DNA of 64,000 nt. Source: Kocuria tytonis (GTDB taxonomy: Bacteria > Actinomycetota > Actinomycetes > Actinomycetales > Micrococcaceae). Each line of letters opens with the position of its first letter. Position 1 is the first letter of the stretch. This document shows positions 8,608-17,548 of this stretch, in pieces. The stretch covers positions 434,001 through 498,000 of the forward strand of contig NZ_PNJG02000002.1 of the NCBI RefSeq assembly GCF_003226895.2, given 5' to 3'. A program made the translations under genes and the position numbers. The notes beneath the pieces are model-generated. The model did not search any database and was not told the origin of the DNA. It was given only the letters and a program-made list of their open reading frames with translations.

Positions 8608-10269
8608 ATGACCCAGCAGACCGCCACCACAGCTCCGGGACGCAAGTCCGCGGGCCACGTGATCGTCGACTCCCTCGCGGCCCACGGCGTGGAGCGCGCC
8701 TACGTGGTCCCCGGGGAGAGCTACCTGGACGTCCTGGACGGGCTCCACGGCTCCCCCATCGACACCGTGGTGTGCCGCCAGGAGGGCGGCGCCGCCTACA
8801 TGGCGGAGGCGGACGGGAAGATGAACGAGGTCCCGGGTGTGGCCATGGTGACCCGCGGACCGGGTGCCGCGAACGCCCACGTGGGTCTGCACACCGCGTG
8901 GCAGGACTCCACACCGATGGTGCTGTTCGTGGGACTGATCCCCTTCGAGCACCGGGAGAAGGAGGCCTTCCAGGAATTCGACCCGCACCAGTGGTTCGCC
9001 TCGGGCGCCAAGCGGGTGATGGTGCTCGACCACGCGGAACGGGCCTCCGAGTATGTCGCCGAGGCCATGTTCGCGGCACGTTCGGGGCGCCCCGGGCCGG
9101 TGGTGGTGGGACTGCCCGAGGACGTCATCACCCGCGAGATCGAGGCCACCCTCCACCCGGTGATCCCCGTGGCCGGCGGCGGCATGACCATGGACGACCG
9201 ACAGGCCCTCGAGGCCGCGCTGCGGCAGTCCCGCAAGCCGCTGTTCGTCTTCGGCGGCAACGACTGGACCGTGGTGGGCGCCGAGCGCTTCACCCAGTGG
9301 CTCGAGGAGCACCACATCCCGGCCGCGGCGGAGTGGCGGTGCGAGGGCACGGTGCCTTTCGGTTCGCCGTCCTACGTGGGGCCGATCGGCTACGGGCGCC
9401 CCAAGCCCACCGTGGACCTGCTGGACGAGACCGACCTGCTGGTGTTCGTGGGAACGGTTCCCGGGGACGTGATCACCAACGGCTTCCTGGTGCGCCAGGA
9501 CTGGTCCAAGAAGAACTTCATCGTGACCATGGATCCCTCCATGCGGGGACGTTCCGGCGCGGTCACCTACCAGATCGTGGCCAAGCCGGACATCTTCGTG
9601 CGGGACCTGGTGCAGCTGGACCTGCCGGTCAAGGACAGCTGGAAGGACTGGTGCCACCGGATGCGGCGGCAGCAGGAGGAGTTCTCCGCCCCTCAGCCGC
9701 TGCCCGAGCAGGACGGTCCGGCCACCATGGACACCATGATGGCGGCCCTGGTCGATTCTCTGCCGGACGACGCCATGGTCACGTTCGGCGCGGGCGAGCA
9801 CACCAACTGGGCGCACCGGTACTTCCCCACGAACGGCTACGCCTCCATGATCTCCGCGCGCAACGGATCCATGGGATATTCGATCCCCTCCGCCGTGGCC
9901 GCGTCCCTGAACTTCCCCGACCGCAGGATCGTCTCCATCGCCGGGGACGGCGAGTTCCTCATGAACGGCCAGGAGCTGGCCACCGCCGCGCAGTACGGCG
10001 CCACGCCGCTGGCGATCGTGATGGACAACCAGGAGTACGGCACCATCCGCACCCACCAGGAGCACCAGTACCCGGGGCACGTGTCCGGGACACAGCTGAG
10101 AAACCCTGATTTCGCGGCCATGGCGGCGGCCTTCCACGGTTTCGGGGTGCGCGTGGAGCGGGAGTCGCAGATCCCCGACGCCCTGGAGCAGGCCTGCGCG
10201 GCCATCGACCGGGATCACACGTTCGCGCTCATCCACCTGATCGTGGAGCAGCGCAGAAAAGCATACTGA
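8608..10269 (+). CDS. Thiamine pyrophosphate-dependent enzyme (acetolactate synthase/benzoylformate decarboxylase-like)
   Basis: A 553-residue cytosolic enzyme with the three-domain TPP fold. The cofactor-activating glutamate lies in VVPGESYLDVLD (E37). The pyrophosphate/Mg motif GDG...N is at about residues 446-474 (GDGEFLMNGQELATAA ... VMDNQEYG). The central domain is a degenerate Rossmann-like domain. It resembles the acetolactate synthase large-subunit family, but no regulatory (ilvN-like) subunit or branched-chain genes adjoin it, so it may be a decarboxylase or ligase with another substrate. ATG 8608 is preferred over upstream in-frame starts because it follows AAAAGAGACTCCC and begins just before the conserved N-terminal domain. 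Confidence 0.85.
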   Translation: MTQQTATTAPGRKSAGHVIVDSLAAHGVERAYVVPGESYLDVLDGLHGSPIDTVVCRQEGGAAYMAEADGKMNEVPGVAMVTRGPGAANAHVGLHTAWQDSTPMVLFVGLIPFEHREKEAFQEFDPHQWFASGAKRVMVLDHAERASEYVAEAMFAARSGRPGPVVVGLPEDVITREIEATLHPVIPVAGGGMTMDDRQALEAALRQSRKPLFVFGGNDWTVVGAERFTQWLEEHHIPAAAEWRCEGTVPFGSPSYVGPIGYGRPKPTVDLLDETDLLVFVGTVPGDVITNGFLVRQDWSKKNFIVTMDPSMRGRSGAVTYQIVAKPDIFVRDLVQLDLPVKDSWKDWCHRMRRQQEEFSAPQPLPEQDGPATMDTMMAALVDSLPDDAMVTFGAGEHTNWAHRYFPTNGYASMISARNGSMGYSIPSAVAASLNFPDRRIVSIAGDGEFLMNGQELATAAQYGATPLAIVMDNQEYGTIRTHQEHQYPGHVSGTQLRNPDFAAMAAAFHGFGVRVERESQIPDALEQACAAIDRDHTFALIHLIVEQRRKAY

Positions 10270-10300
10270 GCAGAACATACTCACTGGCCGGAAGGCGGTA

Positions 10301-10347
10301 CGACGACGCCGCGGCGCCCTCCCCGGGGAGGCACCGCGGCGTCGTCG
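10301..10347. terminator. Terminator hairpin, CGACGACGCCGCGG type
   Basis: A perfect 14-bp inverted repeat (CGACGACGCCGCGG at 10301-10314, complement at 10334-10347) between convergent genes. The same arm sequence forms hairpins at 1826-1859 and 19956-19997. Confidence 0.75.
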
Positions 10348-10390
10348 GCCACTGCCGCCGCCGTGCGGTGCCCCGCCTCTCCCGGTGCCG

Positions 10391-11653
10391 TCAGCGCAGG
10401 GGGTGCTCGGCCTGGTCCCGGTGCATGCGGCCGAGGAGCACGGCGAGGACCCCGAGCGAGGGGGTCAGCACCGCGACCGTCCAGAAGATGACGGCGGGCG
10501 GCAGCAGCTGCGAGACGGGGCCGGCCACCGCCATGGAGACGGGCATGAGCAGCAGCGACACGAAGAAGTCCAGGGACGAGATGCGGCCCAGCATGTGCCC
10601 GGGGACCCGGCGCTGCAGCAGTGTTCCCCAGATCACCTGACCCGCCCCGCCCGTGGCACCGAAGATGCACAGGGCCAGGGCCATGACCCACCACGAGTGG
10701 GTCATGCCCACCAGCCCGAAGGGCAGGGTGCCGAACCCCCACAGCCAGACCATGGTGGTGAGGTACTTCCTGGGCAGCTGGAAGGACGCCATGATGCTGG
10801 AGCCCACGGCCGTGGAGATGCCGTAGAGGCCCAGCATGGCGCCGTAGCCGGCCACCGTGCCCCCCAGCCGCTCCACCAGGAGGAACGGCACGAGCACCTC
10901 GAGGGGTCCGATGAACAGGAAGATCGCGCTCATGGCCCACAGCAGGGTCCACAGCAGCCAGGGAGTGCGCAGGCAGTAGCGGAACCCCTCGAGCATGTCG
11001 CGGAGCATGGTCGGGCGGGGGGCGGCGTCGTCCGTGGCTCCCCGGGGGTCCTCCCGTTCGGGAAGCCGCAGCCGCAGCATGAATGCGAGGGCCACGGCAT
11101 GGCACACCGCGATGGCGAGCACGGAGGCCCCCGGAAACGTCAGACCGGCCAGGATGCCGCCCACGGCGGGGCCGGCCGCCAGCTGGAGCAGCGGCCGCGC
11201 CGTGCCCTCCACACCGTTGGCGGCCAGCAGCTGGCCGGGAGGCAGGATCCTGGGCAGCGCCGCGGAGTACGCGGGATAGAAGAAGCCCACGGCGCCGGAG
11301 AACACGAACGCGGCGGCGCCCAGGTGCCAGAGCGCGAGGGTGCCCGTCACGGTGAGGGCCACGATGCTCAGCGCGGTGACCAGGTTGGCCACCTCCACAC
11401 ACCGCAGGATCACGTTCAACCGGAACCGGTCCGCCGCCACCCCGCCGAGCAGCACGAAGATGACCATGCCCACGGCGCCGACCGCCGTGACCAGGGAGAG
11501 GTCCACCGCGGAGCCACCCAGGGCCATGACCCGTGCCACCAGCGCCACGGCCCACAGCCCGGAACCGAACACGCTCACGCACATGGCCAGCGCGAGCACG
11601 GTGTACGCGCGCGAGGCGAACGGCATGAGGGCCCGGGGGAGTTTCACCGTCAC
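10391..11653 (-). CDS. MFS exporter (EntS/MFS_3-like)
   Basis: A 420-residue membrane protein with about 12 hydrophobic helices and short termini. The layout and the segment GGVAADRFRLNVILRCVEVANL resemble the MFS_3/enterobactin-exporter group (ADRxxRrxvl after helix 2). Such proteins export siderophores, drugs or other small hydrophobic compounds by proton antiport; the substrate is unknown. ATG 11653 gives a short basic N-terminus directly before helix 1. The gene stands alone, converging on the TPP enzyme across a strong hairpin. Confidence 0.85.
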   Translation of the reverse strand: MTVKLPRALMPFASRAYTVLALAMCVSVFGSGLWAVALVARVMALGGSAVDLSLVTAVGAVGMVIFVLLGGVAADRFRLNVILRCVEVANLVTALSIVALTVTGTLALWHLGAAAFVFSGAVGFFYPAYSAALPRILPPGQLLAANGVEGTARPLLQLAAGPAVGGILAGLTFPGASVLAIAVCHAVALAFMLRLRLPEREDPRGATDDAAPRPTMLRDMLEGFRYCLRTPWLLWTLLWAMSAIFLFIGPLEVLVPFLLVERLGGTVAGYGAMLGLYGISTAVGSSIMASFQLPRKYLTTMVWLWGFGTLPFGLVGMTHSWWVMALALCIFGATGGAGQVIWGTLLQRRVPGHMLGRISSLDFFVSLLLMPVSMAVAGPVSQLLPPAVIFWTVAVLTPSLGVLAVLLGRMHRDQAEHPLR

Positions 11654-11740
11654 AGGCTATCGGCCGCCCGCGCCACCGCGAGCGCGGGGTCCGCCGCGGA
11701 TCGTGCCGGCCCGCGCGCCGTCGGTCGGGACGTGCGCGCG

Positions 11741-11824
11741 CACCACCCCCGCGCGGCGGCCCCTCGGGCACGTGTGTTCAGCAAGGTGTCGCTCCGGTGC
11801 ACACCACCCGCGCGCGGCGGCCCC
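11741..11824. repeat. Two 23-bp near-identical direct repeats
   Basis: Bases 11741-11763 and 11802-11824 are the same 23-mer with one mismatch (position 9), 61 bases apart. They sit in the 367-base gap between the divergent MFS exporter (start 11653) and the dehydrogenase (start 12021). The gap is otherwise without any gene I can support. They may be tandem regulator sites or a remnant of a duplication. Confidence 0.6.
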
Positions 11825-12020
11825 GAACCGCGTGATCCGCGGTCGGCCGGGGGCTGCACACCGGCCACCCGCACGCGAGGGACGCACAGTCCGTGATCCA
11901 CGTCTCCTCGTGACGTACCGTGGGAACCCGGGAGGCTGCGGCCCTCCCTGTCCCCGGCCTCCGCTCCCCTGCCCCGGAGTCCGTGGCCCGCACGAAGAAG
12001 TCCAGCACGAAGGAGTGCCC

Positions 12021-13022
12021 ATGCGCGCAACCCATGTCCCCGAAACCGGAACCGTGCTCGTCAAGCAGTGGCCGGATCCCCGGGCCACCAGGGAGGGGGA
12101 GTTCGTGGTCAAGCTGGTCGCCGCCTCCGTGTGCGGTTCGGACCTGCACTCGGCGCTGCACGGCACCATGAACGAACGCGGTCCCCAGCTCGCGGGATAC
12201 CCGGGCCACGAGGGCGTGGGCGTGGTGACCGAGTCCCGGTCGCAGAAGTTCCCGGAGGGCACGGCGGTGCTGTGCGTTCCCCCGGGACAGATCGGCGGGA
12301 CGTTCGCGGAGTACATGCTCCTCGACGACCTCCATGCCGTGGCCCTGCCGCCCGAGGTGGATCCCGGGGACCTCACCCAGATGCGCCGCTACATGATGGC
12401 GCAGCAGATGGGCACCTGCATCTACGCGATGAACCTCTACTGGCCCACCGAGGTGCCCGCCCGCACGGCCGGGACGTGCGTGATCATAGGAGCGGGTTCC
12501 GCCGGACTCTTCTTCCTGCAGGACGCCCTGCGCCGCGGGTTCGAGCAGGTGATCGTCTCGGACAAGGAGGAGTCCCGGCTCCGGATCGCCCGTGAGCTGG
12601 GTGCCCGCACGGTGCACGTCCCGGACGAGAGCCTGCCCGCCGTGGTCTCGGAGCTCACGGGCAACGTGGGCGCGGACCTCGTGATCGAGGCGGTGGGATC
12701 GGATGCGCTGCGGGCCGAGGCGGTGGAGATCGTGGCGGACCGCGGCATCGTGGGGTGGTTCGGCCTGTACGAGAGTTTCGACCCCGCACCCATCCCCCTG
12801 TACCAGGTCTTCCGGAAGTCGGTGCGGCTGCAGGCCTCGATCGCGGCCCAGTCCGAACCGGGTCTGGTCTCCTTCCACGAGGCCGTGCGTCGCATCCACG
12901 AGGGAGAGGTGGAGGTGGACTACTGCCTGGGCTCCGTCCACCCGCTCGAGGAGACGCTCGAGGTCCTGCGGCTCGCGGAGCGCGGCGGGGACGGGACCGT
13001 GAAGTTCACGATCGTCCCCTGA
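12021..13022 (+). CDS. Zinc-type medium-chain alcohol dehydrogenase/reductase
   Basis: A 333-residue NAD(P)-dependent oxidoreductase of the MDR superfamily. Catalytic zinc ligands are seen as SVCGSDLH (C38) and GYPGHEGVG (H63, E64). The Rossmann motif is IIGAGSAGLFFLQDAL. The four-cysteine structural-zinc lobe of classical alcohol dehydrogenases is missing, which explains the shorter length and places it with the small zinc-binding MDR branch. Substrate unknown; alcohols, polyols or threonine-type substrates are possible. ATG 12021 follows AAGGAGTGCCC at good spacing, so upstream in-frame codons are not used. Convergent with DedA. Confidence 0.85.
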   Translation: MRATHVPETGTVLVKQWPDPRATREGEFVVKLVAASVCGSDLHSALHGTMNERGPQLAGYPGHEGVGVVTESRSQKFPEGTAVLCVPPGQIGGTFAEYMLLDDLHAVALPPEVDPGDLTQMRRYMMAQQMGTCIYAMNLYWPTEVPARTAGTCVIIGAGSAGLFFLQDALRRGFEQVIVSDKEESRLRIARELGARTVHVPDESLPAVVSELTGNVGADLVIEAVGSDALRAEAVEIVADRGIVGWFGLYESFDPAPIPLYQVFRKSVRLQASIAAQSEPGLVSFHEAVRRIHEGEVEVDYCLGSVHPLEETLEVLRLAERGGDGTVKFTIVP

Positions 13023-13035
13023 GCATCCTGAGCGC

Positions 13036-13713
13036 TCAGTCGCGACCGGTGCTCGGCCCCTCCTGGGGGTCCCTGTTGCGCAGGCTCGTGATGATCTGGA
13101 TCCCCACCGGGATCAGGGACAGCACCACGATGCCGATGGCGATCAGGTCCACGTGATCGCGGATCAGCGGGATCCCGCCCAGGAGGGATCCCGCCACCAC
13201 CATGATGGTGACCCACAGGAAACCGCCCAGGACGTTCCACCCCACGAACTCGCGGTACGGGTGGCGCGCGGCACCGGCCACCAGCGGCACGTAGGTGCGC
13301 ACGATGGGGACGAAGCGGGCCAGCACGATGGACCTGCCGCCGTACTTCCGGAAGAAGTCCTCGGTCTGGTCCAGGTAGGAGGTCTTCAGGAACCGCGCGT
13401 CGTCCTTGAAGAAGCGCCGCCCGAACCGGTGGCCCAGGTAGTACCCCACCTGGTCGCCGGCCACCGCGGCGATGAACGGCACCAGGATCATGAGCCACAG
13501 GGGGACGTGCAACGCCTGGTGCAGCAGACCGCCCGTGAACAGCAGGGAGTCCCCCGGCAGGAACGGGAACAGCAGTCCGGACTCCACGAAGACCATGAGA
13601 GTCATCCCCGCGAGCGCCCACGGGCCGAGTTGTTCGAGCAGCTGGGCGGGATCCCCCAGCGGGAGCAGCTGCGGGGCGAGGAACCCGGCCGTGTGGATCA
13701 CTTCTGGCGTCAT
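13036..13713 (-). CDS. DedA-family membrane protein
   Basis: A 225-residue protein of the DedA/SNARE-associated (VTT) family, which has been linked to undecaprenyl-phosphate or phospholipid flipping at the inner membrane. The family signatures are visible: ESGLLFPFLPGDSLLFTGG in the first half and LARFVPIVRTYVPLVAG after the central loop, with the conserved Arg residues. Four to five hydrophobic segments. ATG 13713 (MTPEVIHTAG) gives the normal family length; the longer open frame upstream lacks any domain. Together with the PAP2 protein at 4.1-4.9 kb it suggests lipid-carrier recycling functions in the neighbourhood. Confidence 0.88.
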   Translation of the reverse strand: MTPEVIHTAGFLAPQLLPLGDPAQLLEQLGPWALAGMTLMVFVESGLLFPFLPGDSLLFTGGLLHQALHVPLWLMILVPFIAAVAGDQVGYYLGHRFGRRFFKDDARFLKTSYLDQTEDFFRKYGGRSIVLARFVPIVRTYVPLVAGAARHPYREFVGWNVLGGFLWVTIMVVAGSLLGGIPLIRDHVDLIAIGIVVLSLIPVGIQIITSLRNRDPQEGPSTGRD

Positions 13714-14028
13714 GGTGTCCCAGTATGCCTTCCGAAGGTCTCCGCCGCGGCATCCCGCCCGCGCCCGACGACGCCCTGTTGCCACGCCACGCCGCGGCGC
13801 CACCCGCACCGGGTGGCCCGGCGAGCGCAAGGCCGTGCGCCGGCTGGGTGTCCCCCGGCAACTGCCCGTTCCCGGCCTGTCGCGCACCGCCCCGGGCTCC
13901 GGACGTCCCTGGGATGTCTCCGTGCAGTGGTCGGCGCGGATTCGGGAACGGGCCGGACCGGGCGCCCTCCACTGCGTTGTGCAGCACCTGACAACCCGGA
14001 CCCGTCGAGTGGAAACGAGCACTGCCCG
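13714..14028. other. Gene-free spacer between divergent DedA and esterase
   Basis: About 315 bases, very GC-rich. Several long open frames cross it, but none shows a ribosome binding site or recognisable protein. I see no clear promoter pair, repeat or structural RNA. Confidence 0.4.
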
Positions 14029-15182
14029 ATGACGTTCTTCGAACTGACGGGATGGCCCGTCTTCATCGCCGTCTCGGTGGTGGCGGTCCTTCTCGTGGTG
14101 GTCACGGTGGGCGTCCTCCCCCGCCACCGACGGCCCGGTGCGGGCAAGTACGTGCTGCAGTTCGTCGCGGTGGTGCTCGTGCTCGTGTTCGCGCTCGCGG
14201 GGATCTTCCTGAAGATGAACATGGACAACCAGTGGTACTCGAGCTGGGGTGACCTGTTCTCGGACGGCGGTGGCGCGGTGACCACCGAGAGCGTGGGCGC
14301 GCTTCCCATGGCGGCGAAGGCCGTCGAGGAACTTCCGCACCGGCCCTTCACGGCGGCGCAGTCCGCACCCGCCAAGAACACGTTCTTCGGTTCCCAGCTG
14401 GACCCGGCCAACACCTCGGGGCAGTGGGTGAGCTTCAAGCTGCCCGGCGCGGAGTCCGGGACCACCCAGGACGCCACCGCCTGGCTGCCCCCCTCCTACA
14501 TGAGCCAGCCGCACCGGGCGTACCCCTGATCACCGCGTTCACCGGGTTCCCGGGAGACGTGCGGACCTACACGAAGGCCATGGACATCGCCCACCACATC
14601 CGCACCGGTGTCTCGGAGGGAACCATGCGGGAGGCCATCGTGGTGATCCCGGACGTCTACCCCGGCAACAACGACACCGAGTGCGTGGACAGCTCCCACG
14701 GCCGGTGGGAGACCTACGTGAGCAGGGACGTGGTCTCGTGGACCCGGCAGAACCTGCGCGTCTCGGACGACCGGCGGGCCTGGGCCACCCTGGGGTACAG
14801 CGCCGGCGGGTGGTGCTCCACCATGTTCACGGTGCGCCATCCGGAGATCTGGGCCAGCAGCGTGAACCTGGCCGGGTACTTCCACCCGATGTACACCCGC
14901 GGGCAGCAGTGGAAGACCGCCGACCCCGCGTCCTACGACCTCGCGGCGCTCGTGCGTCGCAACAGACCGGACGTGGACATGTGGTTCTTCTCCGGCGGCG
15001 AGGACAAGATTTCCCGCGACGCCATCCGGGCGTTCTCGCCGTCCGTGTCCGCTCCCACCGGTCTGGTCTCCAACATCTCCCAGAGCGGCGGGCACCGGGT
15101 GGCCCTGTGGGAGGCGCAGCTGGATCCGGCCCTGACGTGGCTGGGTCGCACGTCACCCGCCTTCGCCGCCGTTCCCGCCTGA
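14029..15182 (+). pseudogene. Membrane-anchored esterase (PF00756-type), disrupted by a frameshift near 14525
   Basis: Two adjacent frames together make one alpha/beta-hydrolase. The first (ATG 14029 to TGA 14529, 166 codons) has two N-terminal hydrophobic segments, then a linker and the start of the hydrolase domain ending AWLPPSYMSQPHRAYP. The second frame, one base back, continues LITAFTGFPGDVRTYTKAM without a gap and holds the nucleophile elbow LGYSAGGWCS, the acidic loop FFSGGEDKIS and the catalytic-histidine region SGGHRVALW, ending at 15182. A single missing C in the CCCC run at about 14523-14526 would restore the frame. The family comprises esterase D/antigen 85-like secreted enzymes. 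It may be a true pseudogene, a sequencing error or, less likely, slippage. Confidence 0.8.
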
Positions 15183-15197
15183 TCCCGGAGAGACTCC

Positions 15198-15890
15198 ATG
15201 AACGCACTGCAGTACGCCGGCACCGTGTTCGCCACGGCCCTGGGTGGTTTCGATCCCGTCCCGATGATCATCATGGCCGCGGCGCTGGGGGCCGGGGTGC
15301 GCCGGCGGCACATCCTGAGATCCTCCACCCTTCTCCTGGCCGGCACCGCGGCATGGGGGTTGGCGCTCACCCTCCTGGCGGGGCCCGTTCTGCGCAGCGT
15401 GGACTGGTGGGCGCTGGTCCGCCACGGCGACGTCGCGGCCTGGGTGGAGCTCGGGCTCGCCGTGGTCATCGGGGGATATGCCCTGTGGCGTCTCGTCTCA
15501 CGCCGCCGTTCCGCGACGCAGGAGACCCCCGAGAAGCCGGCCGCCACGAACCCCTGGGCCCTGTACGTCACCGCAGTGGTCTTCGTGGGGATCGTGATCT
15601 TCGATCCCCCCTTCGACATCCACGTGGCCGTCGCGGCGTCCCAGCCGCTGCCGCGAGTGGTCCTCGGCTGGGTCGTGTGGGCGCTGGTGAGTCAGCTGGC
15701 CCTGACCCTGCTGGTGATCCTGACCCTGGTGGGCAGGCAGGAGCGCTTCTCACGCGTCATGCGCCGCGCGTGGACCGCGGTGGCGCCGTGGGTCAACCTC
15801 CTGGTCACCGCCCTGCTGGGGCTCGCCGCGGTGCTCATGGTCCTCGACGCGGCGATGTACCTGGTGATGGGGCGCTTCCTGATCGGGTGA
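15198..15890 (+). CDS. Hypothetical six-helix membrane protein (LysE/GAP-like)
   Basis: A 230-residue protein with about six hydrophobic helices in two groups separated by a charged loop (RRRSATQETPEKPAATNP, about residues 100-117). The arrangement resembles small exporter families such as GAP or LysE/CadD, but I recognise no diagnostic motif. ATG 15198 follows CCGGAGAGACTCC, 15 bases after the esterase stop, so it is probably co-transcribed with that gene. It converges with the MFS exporter, only 7 bases between the two stops. Confidence 0.65.
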   Translation: MNALQYAGTVFATALGGFDPVPMIIMAAALGAGVRRRHILRSSTLLLAGTAAWGLALTLLAGPVLRSVDWWALVRHGDVAAWVELGLAVVIGGYALWRLVSRRRSATQETPEKPAATNPWALYVTAVVFVGIVIFDPPFDIHVAVAASQPLPRVVLGWVVWALVSQLALTLLVILTLVGRQERFSRVMRRAWTAVAPWVNLLVTALLGLAAVLMVLDAAMYLVMGRFLIG

Positions 15891-15897
15891 CCGGACC

Positions 15898-17154
15898 TCA
15901 GACCGCGGTCTGGGAGGCGGTGACGGGATGCCCGGCCGCCAGGCGGCGTCGTCGGTCCGCCCGCTGCCGCCGAACCCCGGCGAACGCCAGCAACGCTCCC
16001 GCGACGGAGAGTCCGCAGGCGACGACGGCGGGTGAGCGGTACCCGAAGCCGGCGGAGATCACCGCACCGCCCAGCAGGGCACCGATCGAGTTGGCCACGT
16101 TGAACGCCGCGTGGTTGAGGGAGGCCCCCATGAGCTCGGCGGGCCCGGCCGCGGTGATGAGCCAGCTCTGGATGCTCGGCATGATGTACGAGTTGACCAG
16201 GGACATCACGAAACCGGCCACGAAGATGCCCACGGGAGAACCCGCGAGCGCCCCCATCAGCAGCAGAGCCGCGGCCAGGGCGGGAAATCCCACGGCCATG
16301 GTCCGCCTGGCGCTGCGGTCGGCGCTGATGCCGCCCACCACGTTGCCGATGGTCATTCCCACGCCCACCACCGCGAGCAGCCACGGGATCCCCTCGGCCG
16401 GCAGGCCGGCGAGCTCACGGCCCATCTGGGACAGGTAGGTGTAGATCGCGAAGAACCCGCCGAAGCCCACTGCGGCGACCCCCATGACGATCCACACCTG
16501 GGGGCGCGCGAAGGCCAGCAGCTCACCCCGCCGGCTCGCTCCCAGCATCGGCTCCTGATGGGGCACCGTGAGCCAGAGCCCGATCACGGTGAGCACGAAG
16601 ACCGCGGCCACGGCGCCGTACGCCATGCGCCAGCCGTACGCCTGGCCGATGGCCGTCATCACCGGCACACCCACCACGTTGGCCACCGTGAGACCCGAGA
16701 GCGCCAGCGCCACCCCCTTGGCCTGGTTGCCCGGGCCCATGACGGTGGCCGCCACCAGGGACGCGAGACCGAAGTAGGCGCCGTGCGGAAGACCGGCCAG
16801 GAACCGCACCACGATCAGCGCTGCGAAGGACGGCACCGCGGCGGAGGCGAGGTTGCCCGCGAGCAGCGCCGCCGCCATCACCAGCAGCATCACCGTGCGG
16901 GAGGACTTGGCGGCGACGAAGGAGATCACGGGGGCTCCCACCACCACGCCCACGGCGTAGGCGCTCACCAGCCACCCGGCCCGGGCGATGCCGGTCTCCG
17001 GAGAGGACCCGAAGAGACCGGGCATGAGGTCCTGTGCGATCTGGGGCAGCAGGCCCATGGACGCGAATTCGGTGCATCCGATGCCGAACCCTCCGAGGGC
17101 CAGGGCGAGCAGCGCAAGTCGACGGCGTGCGGGAGTCAGCTGGGTCACGACCAC
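15898..17154 (-). CDS. MFS exporter, DHA1 (AraJ/chloramphenicol-efflux-like)
   Basis: A 418-residue drug:proton antiporter-type protein with 12 helices. Helix 1 carries GGFGIGCTEFASMGLLPQIA, close to the G-x-x-x-TEF-x-x-MGLLP signature of the AraJ/CmlR group. The helix-5 antiporter motif region reads LALSGLTVANVVGVPVMTAIGQ. It could export a drug, sugar or arabinose-like compound. GTG 17154 is chosen because GAAAGG lies just upstream; GTG 17148 is also possible. Upstream lies a hairpin (CCCCCGC/GCGGGGG, 17224-17240) and then the DnaA-box cluster. Confidence 0.85.
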   Translation of the reverse strand: MVVTQLTPARRRLALLALALGGFGIGCTEFASMGLLPQIAQDLMPGLFGSSPETGIARAGWLVSAYAVGVVVGAPVISFVAAKSSRTVMLLVMAAALLAGNLASAAVPSFAALIVVRFLAGLPHGAYFGLASLVAATVMGPGNQAKGVALALSGLTVANVVGVPVMTAIGQAYGWRMAYGAVAAVFVLTVIGLWLTVPHQEPMLGASRRGELLAFARPQVWIVMGVAAVGFGGFFAIYTYLSQMGRELAGLPAEGIPWLLAVVGVGMTIGNVVGGISADRSARRTMAVGFPALAAALLLMGALAGSPVGIFVAGFVMSLVNSYIMPSIQSWLITAAGPAELMGASLNHAAFNVANSIGALLGGAVISAGFGYRSPAVVACGLSVAGALLAFAGVRRQRADRRRRLAAGHPVTASQTAV

Positions 17155-17370
17155 ATGGCCTTTCGGGGATCCGACAACGGGACGAGGGGGCGGGCAGGGA
17201 ACACACCACCCGGCGGGTGCCCTCCCCCGCGGAGCGGGGGATGCACGTGCGTGTCGAGCACAGTCGTGACCGGACACGAATCAGTGGAACGCGGCCGGGG
17301 CAGGAATTATTCGCGCACCCGCACCCGTGTGGGTGAGATCACCGGGGCGCTTCTCCCCACCCGGTGCACG

Positions 17371-17529
17371 AAACTTGTCCACAGGTGTGGAGAAGAGTGT
17401 GAATATCTCGGAGAACATGTGTGTGCACTGCCCTCGCTGCCTTGCATCCGACTATCCACAGCACTGTTCACAGCTGTGGAATTACACGCGTGTGAGTTGT
17501 CGACAGGTGTGGACAACCACTGTGGAGAA
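17371..17529. promoter_or_regulatory. Cluster of DnaA-box-like 9-mers outside oriC
   Basis: Two perfect TTGTCCACA boxes (17375-17383 plus; 17508-17516 minus) and several one-mismatch boxes: TTCTCCACA at 17386-17394 and 17521-17529 (minus), CTATCCACA at 17452-17460 (plus) and TTGTCGACA at 17497-17505 (plus). Weaker ones are CTGTTCACA at 17464-17472 (plus) and AATTCCACA at 17475-17483 (minus). They fill the 394-base gap between the MFS exporter start (17154) and the end of the rhomboid gene (17549). No gene is seen in the gap. Confidence 0.7.
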
Positions 17530-17548
17530 CTGCCCCGGCGGGCTGCTC

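Noticed and set aside
6916-10284. A 1,122-codon open frame on the minus strand across the sugar porter and TPP genes
   Set aside because: The translation is His/Gly/Gln/Asp-rich without any domain, the typical shadow frame opposite high-GC genes. The plus-strand genes have clear families and ribosome binding sites.
14515-14535. Programmed -1 frameshifting in the esterase gene
   Set aside because: The CCCC run does not form a canonical X-XXY-YYZ slippery heptamer and no downstream pseudoknot was evident. Mutation or sequencing error is simpler.
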